Of a stretch of 64,000 bases of DNA, positions 14,058-22,142 are shown piece by piece. Position 1 is the stretch's first letter. Each line of letters opens with the position of its first letter. The notes below the pieces were generated by a model, which saw only the letters and a list, made by a program, of their open reading frames with translations, ran no database searches and was not told where the DNA came from. Source of the DNA: Collinsella aerofaciens (GTDB taxonomy: Bacteria; Actinomycetota; Coriobacteriia; Coriobacteriales; Coriobacteriaceae); assembly GCF_015561195.1 (NCBI RefSeq), contig NZ_JADMSU010000001.1:310001-374000 (forward strand), read 5' to 3'. The position numbers were made by a program, and so were the translations under genes.

Positions 14058-15446
14058 CTACTTGTGGAGCGCGGCCAGGGCGGGATCAACCGGCGCGGGA
14101 GCCTCCAGGTCGGAGACCTTCACAATGCCGTTCTCATCGGAGAAAGCACGGTAGATGGTCTGAATCGCAAGGTCGAAGTCCTTCTCCTCGACACCGATGA
14201 TGATGTTGATCTCGTCGCAGCTCTGCGAAATCATACGCACGCTCACGCCCGCCTGGCCAAGCATGCCAAACAGGTGGCCAGAGATGCCAGCACGACCGCG
14301 CAGGTTACGACCGACGGTCGCGATAAGCGCCAGGCCCTCGACAACCTCGATCTCGAGTGGCTCGACCTCCTGCTGAATGTCGCCCACGAGCGAGTACAGT
14401 GAATCGTGAACGTCTTGCTCCTGCACCACGGCGCCAAAGCGGTCGACGCCGGTGGGCATATGCTCGACAGAAACGTCATAACGCTCGAAGACCGAAAGCG
14501 CACGGCGCATAAAGCCGACACGGGGCTTGGTGCGGTCGCGGGCAACGTTGATGGCGACAAAGCCGCGCTTGCCGGTCACGCCGGTAATGATGGGCTCCGC
14601 CTCGCCCTCGTCAGCCGTCTCGCTAATGATGGTGCCGGGGTCCTGCGGCGCATTGGTGTTCTTGATGACCAGCGGAATACCCGCCTCGCGCACGGGGAAC
14701 ACGGCCTCCTCGTGCAGGACGCTTGCGCCCATGTACGAAAGCTCGCGCAGCTCCTCGTAGGTAACGCGGGCGATGGGCTGAGCCTCGGGAACAATACGCG
14801 GATCGGCAGAATAGAAGCCCGAGACGTCGGTCCAGTTCTCGTACAGGTCGGCACCCAGGCACTTAGCCAAGATCGAGCCCGAGATATCGCCGCCGCCACG
14901 ATCGAGCAGCTTGATCTGGCCCTCACGCGTCGCGCCGTAGAAACCGGGCATAACAAAGCCGCCCTGCTGACCGTACTCCTGCACCAGCTCGGAGGTGCGA
15001 TTCATGCTGAGCGTACCGTCGTGATGGAACGCAACGACCGTCGCGGCGTCCAGGAACGGCAGGCCCAGGTACTCGGCCATCAGGCGAGCGGTAAAGTACT
15101 CGCCGCGGCTCACAAGCTCCTCGGTAGAGTAGCCGCCCGAGCGGGCGCGCTCGGCAAAGGCCGCGAACTCCTCGCGGATGGGATAGGTGAGCTCCAACTC
15201 GTCAACGATATCAAAATAGCGCTGGCCAATGTCCTCGAGCAGCTCCTCACACGACACGTGATACTTAACGTGCGCGTTAACCAGGTAGAGCAGGTCGGTC
15301 ACCTTGGTGTCGCCCTTAAAACGGCGGCCGCAGGCAGAAACCACCACAAAACGGCGGGCCGGGTCGGCGTCGACAATGGCCTTGATCTTCTTGAAGTGTT
15401 CGGCGTCGGAGACCGACGAGCCGCCAAACTTGGCAATCTTAATCAT
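14058..15446 (-). CDS. lysC: Aspartate kinase
   Basis: This 462-residue enzyme phosphorylates aspartate, the entry step of the aspartate amino-acid family. IAKFGGSSVSDAEHFKKI is the start of the kinase domain, with FVVVSACGRR, DRGGGDISGSILA and NWTDVSGFYSADPR further in. The C-terminal 170 residues hold two ACT regulatory domains (FVAINVARDRT, then LALIATVGRNLRGRAGISG), so feedback control by lysine or threonine is likely. The gene is divergent from thrC, with only 104 bases between starts. Confidence 0.95.
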   Translation of the reverse strand: MIKIAKFGGSSVSDAEHFKKIKAIVDADPARRFVVVSACGRRFKGDTKVTDLLYLVNAHVKYHVSCEELLEDIGQRYFDIVDELELTYPIREEFAAFAERARSGGYSTEELVSRGEYFTARLMAEYLGLPFLDAATVVAFHHDGTLSMNRTSELVQEYGQQGGFVMPGFYGATREGQIKLLDRGGGDISGSILAKCLGADLYENWTDVSGFYSADPRIVPEAQPIARVTYEELRELSYMGASVLHEEAVFPVREAGIPLVIKNTNAPQDPGTIISETADEGEAEPIITGVTGKRGFVAINVARDRTKPRVGFMRRALSVFERYDVSVEHMPTGVDRFGAVVQEQDVHDSLYSLVGDIQQEVEPLEIEVVEGLALIATVGRNLRGRAGISGHLFGMLGQAGVSVRMISQSCDEINIIIGVEEKDFDLAIQTIYRAFSDENGIVKVSDLEAPAPVDPALAALHK

Positions 15447-15550
15447 GGGCTGGAGGTTACCTTTCTAAAAAGCCTCTGCGAACCTATTTTGCGCGCTCTG
15501 ATACCATGGTTTCACCGATTGGGACCAAGGCATCCGAGGAGCAGTGTTAT

Positions 15551-17068
15551 ATGGGAACTTATCATAGTACACGAGGACGCACTTTATCGTGCTCAAGTAA
15601 GGTGGCAATCCGTACCGGCATCGCTCCCGACGGGGGTTTGTTTGTCTCGGACGAGCTCGGCACCCAGCAGGTCGATATCAGCTCGCTTGCAGATAAATCG
15701 TACTTTGAAATCGCTCAAGATGTGTTGGGAATGTTACTGAATGATTACACGGCCGAAGAAATTTCGGCGTGTGTCGACGAGGCATACCGCGGCACGTTCG
15801 CGAGTGAAGAGGTTACGCCGCTCGTCAAACTCGACGCTGCACTGGGCGCCGACGCCCCTCAGACCTATGTGATGGAGCTCTTTGGCGGTCCCACGAGCGC
15901 CTTCAAGGACGTCGCCCTGCAGATGCTCCCCCGCCTCATGGCCCGCACCTCTGCCAAGGACGGCGGCGCCGAGCGCATCATGATCGTCACCGCCACGTCG
16001 GGCGACACCGGCAAGGCCGCGCTCGCCGGTTTTGCCGACGCTCCGGGCACAGGCATCACCGTCTTTTATCCCGAGGGCAAGGTCAGCCGCGTTCAGAACC
16101 TGCAGATGTCCACGCAGGAGGGCGACAACGTCGCCGTCTGCGGTATCCGCGGCAACTTTGACGACGCCCAGAGCGCCGTTAAGCGCATCTTTGCCGATAA
16201 GGAGCTTGCCGAGCGCCTGGAGGCCGCTGGCACGGTGCTTTCGAGCGCCAACTCCATCAACGTCGGTCGCCTGGTACCGCAGGTCGTCTACTACTTTGCC
16301 GCCTATGCGCAGCTGCTGCGCGCCGGCGCCATCGAGGCCGGCGACGCCGTGGAGTTCTGCGTACCGACCGGCAATTTTGGCGATATCCTGGCCGGCTACT
16401 ACGCCAAGCGCATGGGTCTGCCCGTCGCCAAGCTCGTCGTGGCGAGCGACAAGAACAACGTGCTTGCCGACTTCCTGACCACCGGCGTTTACGACCGTAA
16501 CCGCCCGTTCTTCACGACCATCTCGCCGTCGATGGACATCCTTATTAGCTCCAATCTGGAGCGCATGCTGTACTTCCTGTCCGATGGCGACTGCGAGCTT
16601 GTTGCCGGACTTATGGAGCAGCTGGCGCAGACTGGTCGCTACGAGGTTCCTGCCGACCTGCTCGCAAAGATTCAGAGCGTCTTTGGCTGCGGTTGGGCCA
16701 GCGAGGACGAGGTCCGCACTGCCATCAAGAGCTGCTGGGATGCGAACGGCTACGTGATCGATCCGCATACTGCTTGCGGCTATCACGTCTTTGAGCAGGT
16801 CGCTCCCGCCGAGGGTGCCAAGGCCCGCGTGCTGCTTTCGACCGCAAGCCCCTACAAGTTCCCGCGCGCCTGCTGCGACGCCCTGGGCCTCGACGTTCCC
16901 GAAGATGATTTTGAGGCTATGCGTGTACTCGAGCAGGCCACCAACACGGTCGCCCCGACCCAGCTCGCCGAGCTTGAGTCCAAGCCTGTCCGCTTCGAAG
17001 ACGTCTGCGACGTAGCCGACATGGCCAACTACGTCGAGTCTGCAGCAAAAAAGATGACTACCAACTAA
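15551..17068 (+). CDS. thrC: Threonine synthase
   Basis: This 505-residue PLP enzyme converts O-phosphohomoserine to threonine. It begins MGTYHSTRG, then GIAPDGGLFV, the PLP-lysine segment SAFKDVALQM, and TATSGDTGKAALAGF for phosphate binding. Length fits the long bacterial/fungal-type ThrC. The ATG at 15551 was preferred to upstream starts because CCGAGGAGCAG gives a good ribosome-binding site and homology begins there. Homoserine dehydrogenase, needed between asd and thrB, is not in the window. Confidence 0.95.
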   Translation: MGTYHSTRGRTLSCSSKVAIRTGIAPDGGLFVSDELGTQQVDISSLADKSYFEIAQDVLGMLLNDYTAEEISACVDEAYRGTFASEEVTPLVKLDAALGADAPQTYVMELFGGPTSAFKDVALQMLPRLMARTSAKDGGAERIMIVTATSGDTGKAALAGFADAPGTGITVFYPEGKVSRVQNLQMSTQEGDNVAVCGIRGNFDDAQSAVKRIFADKELAERLEAAGTVLSSANSINVGRLVPQVVYYFAAYAQLLRAGAIEAGDAVEFCVPTGNFGDILAGYYAKRMGLPVAKLVVASDKNNVLADFLTTGVYDRNRPFFTTISPSMDILISSNLERMLYFLSDGDCELVAGLMEQLAQTGRYEVPADLLAKIQSVFGCGWASEDEVRTAIKSCWDANGYVIDPHTACGYHVFEQVAPAEGAKARVLLSTASPYKFPRACCDALGLDVPEDDFEAMRVLEQATNTVAPTQLAELESKPVRFEDVCDVADMANYVESAAKKMTTN

Positions 17069-17081
17069 AACCCCTTATAAG

Positions 17082-17101
17082 GCGCCGGCGAAAGCCGGCG
17101 C
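17082..17101 (+). terminator. Hairpin after thrC
   Basis: GCGCCGGC-GAAA-GCCGGCGC, a perfect 8-bp stem with a GNRA-type loop, 13 bases after the thrC stop codon. There is no clear T run, so it may stabilise the mRNA 3' end or attenuate read-through into thrB. Confidence 0.55.
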
Positions 17102-17148
17102 ACCTTCTAATTATTTAGCTTTCGGGATGATGACGAGCATGCGAGCGA

Positions 17149-17252
17149 GTCTGGCCGTTTAGTTCGTCGCGAGTTCCGCACGAGCCGGAAAGCACTTAAT
17201 GTGCTTTCCGAGCGAGCCAGGACTGCCCGAGCAGCGAACTAAACGGCCAGAC
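17149..17252 (-). repeat. Nested hairpin element F inside the thrC-thrB gap
   Basis: Outer arms (17149-17166 and 17235-17252) pair over about 18 bases. The internal loop read on the minus strand carries GTCCTG (17218-17223) and TGCGGAA (17174-17180). The inner stem is GGAAAGCAC-TTAAT-GTGCTTTCC (17187-17209). It ends 18 bases before the thrB start. Unlike the other copies it lies antisense to its neighbours, and its GTCCTC is GTCCTG. Confidence 0.6.
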
Positions 17253-17270
17253 CCGCCCAGGAGGACCCAC

Positions 17271-18152
17271 ATGATCAAAATCACCGTCCCAGCCACGAGC
17301 GCCAACCTAGGCATCGGCTACGACACCCTCGGCATGGCCGTCAGCCTCTACTCGCACTTCACCTTCGAGCGCGCCGACAAGCTCACCATCACGGGCTGCC
17401 CCGAGGAGTTCCAAAACGAGAATAACCTGGTCTATGTGAGCTTTGTCGATGCTCTGGCCGCCTGGGGCGAGCCGGCTTTTCCCGTTGCCATCGACATTCA
17501 GACCGACGTGCCCGTCGCCCGCGGCCTGGGTTCCAGCTCCACCTGCGTCGTCGCCGGCATCATGGCTGCCGCCGCGTTGACGGGCCATACCGTCGACCGC
17601 GCCGAGCTCGTCCGCATCGCCACCGAGGTCGAGGGCCATCCCGATAACGTCGCCCCCGCTATCTTGGGCGGCGCCGTCTGCTCCTTTACGCCGACCGATT
17701 CGCTCCCCCAGTGCCTGCGCTACGAGGTGAGCGATCGCCTGCGTTTTATTACCGTGATTCCGCCCTACGAGGTACACACGAGCGAGGCGCGCAAGGTCGT
17801 GCCGCAGGAGATTCCGCTCTCCACCGCCGTGTGGCAGATGGGCCGCATCGCCGGCATGACGCGCGGCCTGGAGACCGGCGACCTTGACCTGATTGCCGCC
17901 GCCAACGACGACCGCATCCAGGAGCCCTATCGTCGCCGCCTGATTCCCGACTACAACGCCGTGCGCGACACCTGCCTTAACGGCGGCGCTAAGACCATCT
18001 GGATTAGCGGCTCGGGCTCGACCCTTATGGCTGTGACCGACGATACCATCGTGGCAAAGTTCCTGCAGGTCAAGCTGCGCGAGCAGTTCCCTAAGTGTGA
18101 TACGCATATTCTGACGTGCGACACGGAAGGCGCCCAGATCGAATACCTGTAG
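17271..18152 (+). CDS. thrB: Homoserine kinase
   Basis: This 293-residue GHMP kinase phosphorylates homoserine for threonine synthase. TVPATSANLGIGYDTLGMA is the N-terminal family signature, VARGLGSSSTCVVAGIMAA the ATP-binding GLGSS motif, and ISGSGSTLMAV the third GHMP motif. The ATG at 17271 is preceded by AGGAGG. It lies 202 bases after thrC on the same strand, separated by a hairpin and element F, which may uncouple the expression of the two genes. Confidence 0.95.
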   Translation: MIKITVPATSANLGIGYDTLGMAVSLYSHFTFERADKLTITGCPEEFQNENNLVYVSFVDALAAWGEPAFPVAIDIQTDVPVARGLGSSSTCVVAGIMAAAALTGHTVDRAELVRIATEVEGHPDNVAPAILGGAVCSFTPTDSLPQCLRYEVSDRLRFITVIPPYEVHTSEARKVVPQEIPLSTAVWQMGRIAGMTRGLETGDLDLIAAANDDRIQEPYRRRLIPDYNAVRDTCLNGGAKTIWISGSGSTLMAVTDDTIVAKFLQVKLREQFPKCDTHILTCDTEGAQIEYL

Positions 18153-18173
18153 TCGCCGTCCCGTATACTCGCC

Positions 18174-18299
18174 GGGGAGGCCAGGGGGCTTTGCCCCCAA
18201 ATCGTCCTCGGACATGGCAGGACCCCCGCTGCGCACTTCGTGCGGCGGGGGTCCTGCCGTCCTGCGGAAAGATTTGGGGGCAAAGCCCCTGGCCTCCCC
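18174..18299 (+). repeat. Nested hairpin element C
   Basis: An outer stem of 29 bp with one bulged G pairs 18174-18203 with 18271-18299. The internal loop has GTCCTC (18204-18209) and TGCGGAA (18263-18269), followed by GACATG on the 5' side as in A. The inner stem is GCAGGACCCCCGC with its complement, tip TGCGCACTTCGTGCG. It starts 22 bases beyond the thrB stop codon, sense to thrB, between convergent genes. 18300-18457 holds nothing recognised. Confidence 0.72.
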
Positions 18300-18457
18300 T
18301 ACGTTAGCTTCGCTGACGGCGGCTACAGGGACCTACGCTTTGGAAAGTCGCCGGGCTGATTTTTTGGCTTCTATTTGATAAAGGCGCACTTCCCAGCATC
18401 TCATTCGTCCTATAGCTCTGTTTTAATTTCTAATTGATGATCGATGCGTGGCGTCAT

Positions 18458-18721
18458 CTAATTATCTTCGCTACTCAAAACAGCCCCAAGTTTATATACT
18501 AGCGTCTCAACAGTAATTCCGAGTGCATCCGCATAGACAAACTGCTCATAAACCCTAAGGCTGCGTTCCCCGGTCTCGACCTTTGAGATGAACGACTGAG
18601 GTACCCCCAGTTTCTTTGCGAGTTCAACCTGAGTGATACCTTGCTCCCGACGAATCTGGGAAAGGCATTTTCCGCATGTCCTGTTAGCATCAACGTTCAT
18701 GCCGTTTACGCTATATTCCAT
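18458..18721 (-). CDS. Small XRE-family transcriptional regulator
   Basis: This 87-residue protein has one helix-turn-helix domain: LSQIRREQGITQVELAKKLG and VPQSFISKVETGERSLRVYE are the two halves. An N-terminal C-x2-C pair (RTCGKC) precedes it. The ATG at 18721 lies directly against a perfect palindrome, so no ribosome-binding site is visible. Either translation is leaderless or the real start is the ATG at 18700. It probably represses its own gene through that palindrome. The zinc-ribbon membrane protein gene is divergent. Confidence 0.82.
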   Translation of the reverse strand: MEYSVNGMNVDANRTCGKCLSQIRREQGITQVELAKKLGVPQSFISKVETGERSLRVYEQFVYADALGITVETLVYKLGAVLSSEDN

Positions 18722-18725
18722 TTTG

Positions 18726-18748
18726 ATATATCCCAAACTGGGATATAT
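18726..18748. promoter_or_regulatory. Perfect palindromic operator next to the XRE gene
   Basis: ATATATCCCA-AAC-TGGGATATAT: 10-bp perfect arms with a 3-base centre, 5 bases from the XRE start codon and about 75 bases upstream of the divergent membrane protein gene. Its position fits autoregulation by the XRE protein. Confidence 0.65.
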
Positions 18749-18821
18749 TTATGTCACCAGCTATTCCGCTTATCAAAAATGCCCATCGCAGATTCATAGC
18801 TAGGAAGGAGCCTCGATAAAC

Positions 18822-19835
18822 ATGAATGACGAGATGAAGGAGCCCGACGAGGAAAAGGCGCTCAACGAGTCCGACGAGCGGAAGCCAGATTTCAAAGCCG
18901 AGCAGTTTTCTGATGGTGCTAGCGACACCCCCTCCTCTGAAATTACGCCATCAAACGAAGATGGCGGCGCACGCAAAAATGAAGAAAACGACTCACTTCT
19001 AACGCGGGCCATTCATAAATTAGGCAATAAAAAACGAGCGGCAATCGCAGCCGCCGTGGCAGTTGTCATCATCTTCAGTTTGCCCATGCTGTTTCCTCAA
19101 TTGTTTTGTAGTCACAAACTATGGGCCAATGCAACCTGCACTAGCCCTCGTGTATGCAAAAGTTGCGGCAAAACCGAGGGAGAACCTCTCGGGCACGAAT
19201 GGGAAGAAGCAACTTGTACGACACCGAAGACCTGCCAGCGTTGCGGCGAAACGAAAGGGGAGCCACTCGGACACCAACCGGGCTCGTGGACCAAAGAAGT
19301 CGACTACGTAGATGCCACTTCGAAGGAAATACGAGAATGCGAGAGATGCGGAGAGGTCGTTGACACCCGCAACGAGAAGGAAATCACATCTTTTCTTGGC
19401 GACGGAAAGTTTTCAATTTCCCCAAAAGGCTTTATTGATCGACTTAACGAGGAATTCTCCGATATCCCCAATTGCAGCAGCATGAATGCGGATTACGAAC
19501 TAGACGATAGCGGCATGGGGCTCGAACTTCAGATTAAAAACGGTTCAAAGATTGCCGGTATTGGAGGCTTCTTTTCGGACTCGAGTAACCCGGTGCTACT
19601 CAGCTATCTTGGATCCGAAAACTGCTTCAAAAACATAGTCATGTACTTCGAAAACTCCGACTATGCCGCGGCGACAGCATTGGCAACTATACAAGCAATC
19701 GATCCAACACTTTCGTTTTCAGACGCCAAGGAAGTTGGTGCTGCCTGCGTAGATACGCCAACTGTCAAAAATGGAATTGCGTATGCAATCGTAGCTTCGA
19801 ATGGAGAGTACTGGCTAAGCGCTCGAATTGAATAA
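18822..19835 (+). CDS. Single-pass membrane protein with zinc-ribbon-like repeats, function unknown
   Basis: This 337-residue protein starts with an acidic, Ser/Glu-rich cytoplasmic stretch (1-65). One membrane helix follows (about 70-95: AAVAVVIIFSLPMLFPQLF). The outside part has two tandem repeats of the form ATCT-x-P-x2-C-x2-CG-x-T-x-GEPLGHxW and a third degenerate ECERCGE. Such Cys-pair repeats occur in surface proteins of Clostridia and Coriobacteria and may bind zinc or form disulfides. The remaining 130 residues match no family I recognise. A good AGGAAGGAG site precedes the ATG. An intrinsic terminator follows. Confidence 0.7.
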   Translation: MNDEMKEPDEEKALNESDERKPDFKAEQFSDGASDTPSSEITPSNEDGGARKNEENDSLLTRAIHKLGNKKRAAIAAAVAVVIIFSLPMLFPQLFCSHKLWANATCTSPRVCKSCGKTEGEPLGHEWEEATCTTPKTCQRCGETKGEPLGHQPGSWTKEVDYVDATSKEIRECERCGEVVDTRNEKEITSFLGDGKFSISPKGFIDRLNEEFSDIPNCSSMNADYELDDSGMGLELQIKNGSKIAGIGGFFSDSSNPVLLSYLGSENCFKNIVMYFENSDYAAATALATIQAIDPTLSFSDAKEVGAACVDTPTVKNGIAYAIVASNGEYWLSARIE

Positions 19836-19918
19836 TTTTCTTTGATTACTAAATTCAGACGCCTCTTACTCGCGATATATTAAAACTCAACCCCTGGCAG
19901 CATCGTCAATCGAAAATT

Positions 19919-19948
19919 GCCCCGCCGAGCACTTTAGCTTGGCGGGGC
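19919..19948 (+). terminator. Intrinsic terminator after the membrane protein gene
   Basis: GCCCCGCC pairs with GGCGGGGC around a 14-base loop and is followed by ATTTC. It lies 83 bases beyond the stop codon at 19835 and about 125 bases from the convergent gene. Confidence 0.65.
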
Positions 19949-20072
19949 ATTTCAATATGAAAGCGGATTTAAATATCAACAAGGCCTGCACGCTCCAACG
20001 AGACAGCCGGCTTCGCTGCTCAAATTGCCCTTGGTGAACCACAAGTTGAGCAATCAGTGGCCAGAATCCCCT

Positions 20073-20771
20073 TTAGGCGGCGCTTGTTTCTTTGTATTCG
20101 AAGACTGGTTCTAGGAGGTCTTCGATGTTACAGTGGAGGCCTTTTGCTATAGCTCTTACGGTTGTTACCGAGGCTTCGTTGATGTTTCGTTGGCGCTGTT
20201 CGTACATTTGGATTGAGCGGAGCGATACGCCTGATTCGTATGCCAGGTCTTGTTGGGTTTTCTTAAGCTTCTTTCTTGCTAACGCAAGTTTTGTTTGCCT
20301 GGACGCTTTCTTCGCCATATCGCAGACGAGGCGAGCCACACGTTCCTCCGAGGCTTCGTGCCAGGGGTAGTACAGACTGCGTAGCACATCAAATGGAACG
20401 ACATGCAGCAAATCTTCGAAAGACTCTCCTAGGCGCCACTGAAGGTATGCCAATATCCAGCCTGTCCAATATTCCGGTGTCTTTTCGAATCGGTAGGTTC
20501 GATTTGGCATCGGCCTTGATTGATAGCCCGACCTTTCGGCGATAAGCGCGAACAGCTCAACGCCCGATTTTCCCGACACTACCCATGCGTTGCCGCGTTC
20601 GAACTCGCGAGCTACGCCGCTCAGGCAAAAGAGTTCAGCAACTTCCGATCCTTCTGCTCCATAATCGTTAACGGCATAGTCAAAGCAGTCGCCGAGATTG
20701 TTCATTGCATCCTCGAGATAGTAGACGGGGTATGTTCTACTCGGCCCACAATCCGTTAACTCTTGGATCAT
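20073..20771 (-). CDS. Probable antitoxin with C-terminal XRE HTH
   Basis: This 232-residue protein has an N-terminal domain (1-150) of unknown fold with FDYAVNDYG, SGKSGVELFALIAERSG and YWTGWILAYLQW segments. A C-terminal XRE helix-turn-helix follows (ALARKKLKKTQQDLAYESGV, then SLRSIQMYEQRQRNINEA). Its ATG, with GGGAGGG before it, lies inside the end of the DUF3990-like gene (35-base overlap). That overlap plus the HTH point to an antitoxin/autorepressor of a type II pair. Toxin neutralisation is an inference. Confidence 0.7.
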   Translation of the reverse strand: MIQELTDCGPSRTYPVYYLEDAMNNLGDCFDYAVNDYGAEGSEVAELFCLSGVAREFERGNAWVVSGKSGVELFALIAERSGYQSRPMPNRTYRFEKTPEYWTGWILAYLQWRLGESFEDLLHVVPFDVLRSLYYPWHEASEERVARLVCDMAKKASRQTKLALARKKLKKTQQDLAYESGVSLRSIQMYEQRQRNINEASVTTVRAIAKGLHCNIEDLLEPVFEYKETSAA

Positions 20772-21420
20772 TTAAATCAACCCTCCCTGCCATTAAATCC
20801 CTAATGTAGACACCCTCAGAGTCAAATCCGTTTACCGTATCCAGGTACTTTCGTCGAGCGTTCTGTTCTCGCTCAAATCGTTTGGGATAAAACTCAGCTC
20901 CCGAAGCCTGCTTCCAATCGCGGAACTTAATCGCCGAGAACGCACGCTCACTCATAAGCGCATATTGAATGCCCAAATCCCCCAAAAACATAATGCGCTG
21001 CAATTGCCTGAGCGAGATCATGCCGTTGACAAACTGTCTTGCAAACGAGAAATAGGAATCGTCTGCACGATAGCCTCGAATAACGTCATAGGGAGAAATA
21101 TCAATCAGGCAGTTATCCAGCAGATAACGAAGCCCCTCGCGTGCTACTGGCGTTGAAACATTGAACTCTCTGTTATTCGCCAGAATTGCAAGCCAGTTGA
21201 GAATCGAGAACTCACCTGATTCCAAATCCAAAATCGCAAGGCCATCTAAATCAAGCTCATATCGATTGGCAATGCCATCAGACTCGGTCCGACATGCCCA
21301 CTCCATTGCCATTTCCTCATGCGGTGTGCAATAAAACCCGCGCCCATAGTCATTGAATTGCCTGCATTTATCCAACGATGGATGCTCGACAACAACCTCC
21401 GACCCGTGCCAAAGCTCCAT
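20737..21420 (-). CDS. DUF3990-like protein (ADP-ribosyltransferase fold), candidate toxin
   Basis: This 227-residue protein begins MELWHGSEVVVEHP, then CRQFNDYGRGFYCT and EMAMEWACR. This is the DUF3990 pattern, a family placed in the mono-ADP-ribosyltransferase superfamily (His and Tyr of the H-Y-E triad would be in WHGS and GFYCT). The rest (DRQ-like C-terminus, FARQFVNGMISLRQLQRI) is less conserved. It is the first gene of a two-gene operon with an XRE-HTH protein and has a strong AGGAGG site. A 47-bp palindrome covers the promoter region. The modification target is unknown. Confidence 0.72.
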   Translation of the reverse strand: MELWHGSEVVVEHPSLDKCRQFNDYGRGFYCTPHEEMAMEWACRTESDGIANRYELDLDGLAILDLESGEFSILNWLAILANNREFNVSTPVAREGLRYLLDNCLIDISPYDVIRGYRADDSYFSFARQFVNGMISLRQLQRIMFLGDLGIQYALMSERAFSAIKFRDWKQASGAEFYPKRFEREQNARRKYLDTVNGFDSEGVYIRDLMAGRVDLNDPRVNGLWAE

Positions 21421-21436
21421 ATCGACCTCCTAAAAA

Positions 21437-21483
21437 ATATCACCCCAGTGATAGTTTACCAATAACTATCACTGGGGTGATAT
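21437..21483. promoter_or_regulatory. 47-bp perfect palindrome upstream of the DUF3990/XRE pair
   Basis: Two perfect 20-bp arms (21437-21456 and 21464-21483) around the 7-base centre TACCAAT, beginning 17 bases upstream of the toxin ATG. The half-site reads ATATCACCCCAGTGATAGTT. It is most likely the operator of the XRE antitoxin. Confidence 0.7.
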
Positions 21484-21513
21484 GAACGGGGGCTTTTGAC
21501 GGTTTAGCCCTTA

Positions 21514-22104
21514 CTAGAGGCAGGCCTCGGCGATGCGGCGCTTGAGTTCATCGATGCCGGTGCCGGTCTGGGAGCTTGTGATGATCACGTTCTCGGCCGG
21601 GACGTTGAGCTGCTTTTTGATGGCTGCTGCCTGGCGGGCCTGCTGGGTGCGGCTGAGCTTGTCGGCTTTGGTGAGGCAAACGATAAAGTTGAACTCGTTG
21701 CCCTGTAGGTAGTCGATCATGTCGTGGTCGAGCTTGCTGGGGTCGTGACGAATGTCCACCAGCGAGACGACCAAGTTAAAGCTGCGCTCGGAGTCGAAAA
21801 AGTCGCCGATAAGCTCGGCCCAGCGGTCGCGCTCGGCCTTGGAGCGACGGGCGAAACCGTAACCCGGCAGGTCCACAAAGTGCACGTCATCGGCCTCAAA
21901 GAAGTTGATGTTGCTCGTCTTGCCCGGCGTACTGGAAACCTTGACTAGGTTCTTGCGGCCAAATAGCTTGTTCATAATCGACGACTTGCCCACGTTGGAG
22001 CGGCCGACAAAGCTCACCTCGGGGCAGGTGGACTCGGGAATCTGCGAAACCTTGCCATAGCTGGCGACGAACTTGGCAAGCTGGTAGTTAATGGAATCGG
22101 CCAT
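21514..22104 (-). CDS. engB: Ribosome-biogenesis GTP-binding protein
   Basis: This roughly 196-residue TRAFAC GTPase is needed for large-subunit ribosome assembly. It shows G1 FVGRSNVGKSS, G2 KTSNINFF, G3 VDLPGYGFA, G4 LTKADKLS and G5 TSSQTGTG. The ATG at 22104 follows AAGGAGTGTCC. It lies 38 bases downstream of mtnN on the same strand, so the two are probably cotranscribed. Confidence 0.95.
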   Translation of the reverse strand: MADSINYQLAKFVASYGKVSQIPESTCPEVSFVGRSNVGKSSIMNKLFGRKNLVKVSSTPGKTSNINFFEADDVHFVDLPGYGFARRSKAERDRWAELIGDFFDSERSFNLVVSLVDIRHDPSKLDHDMIDYLQGNEFNFIVCLTKADKLSRTQQARQAAAIKKQLNVPAENVIITSSQTGTGIDELKRRIAEACL

Positions 22105-22142
22105 GGACACTCCTTGGTCGTAGGTTCTTACAAATAGACGCG

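Noticed and set aside
13884-15550. Lysine riboswitch or T-box in front of lysC or thrC
   Set aside because: The divergent starts are only 104 bases apart, too short for either, and no typical core motif is visible.
14406-15740. A 444-codon plus-strand open frame antisense to lysC
   Set aside because: No family similarity, and it runs through the lysC start and into thrC. The lysC frame has all kinase and ACT motifs.
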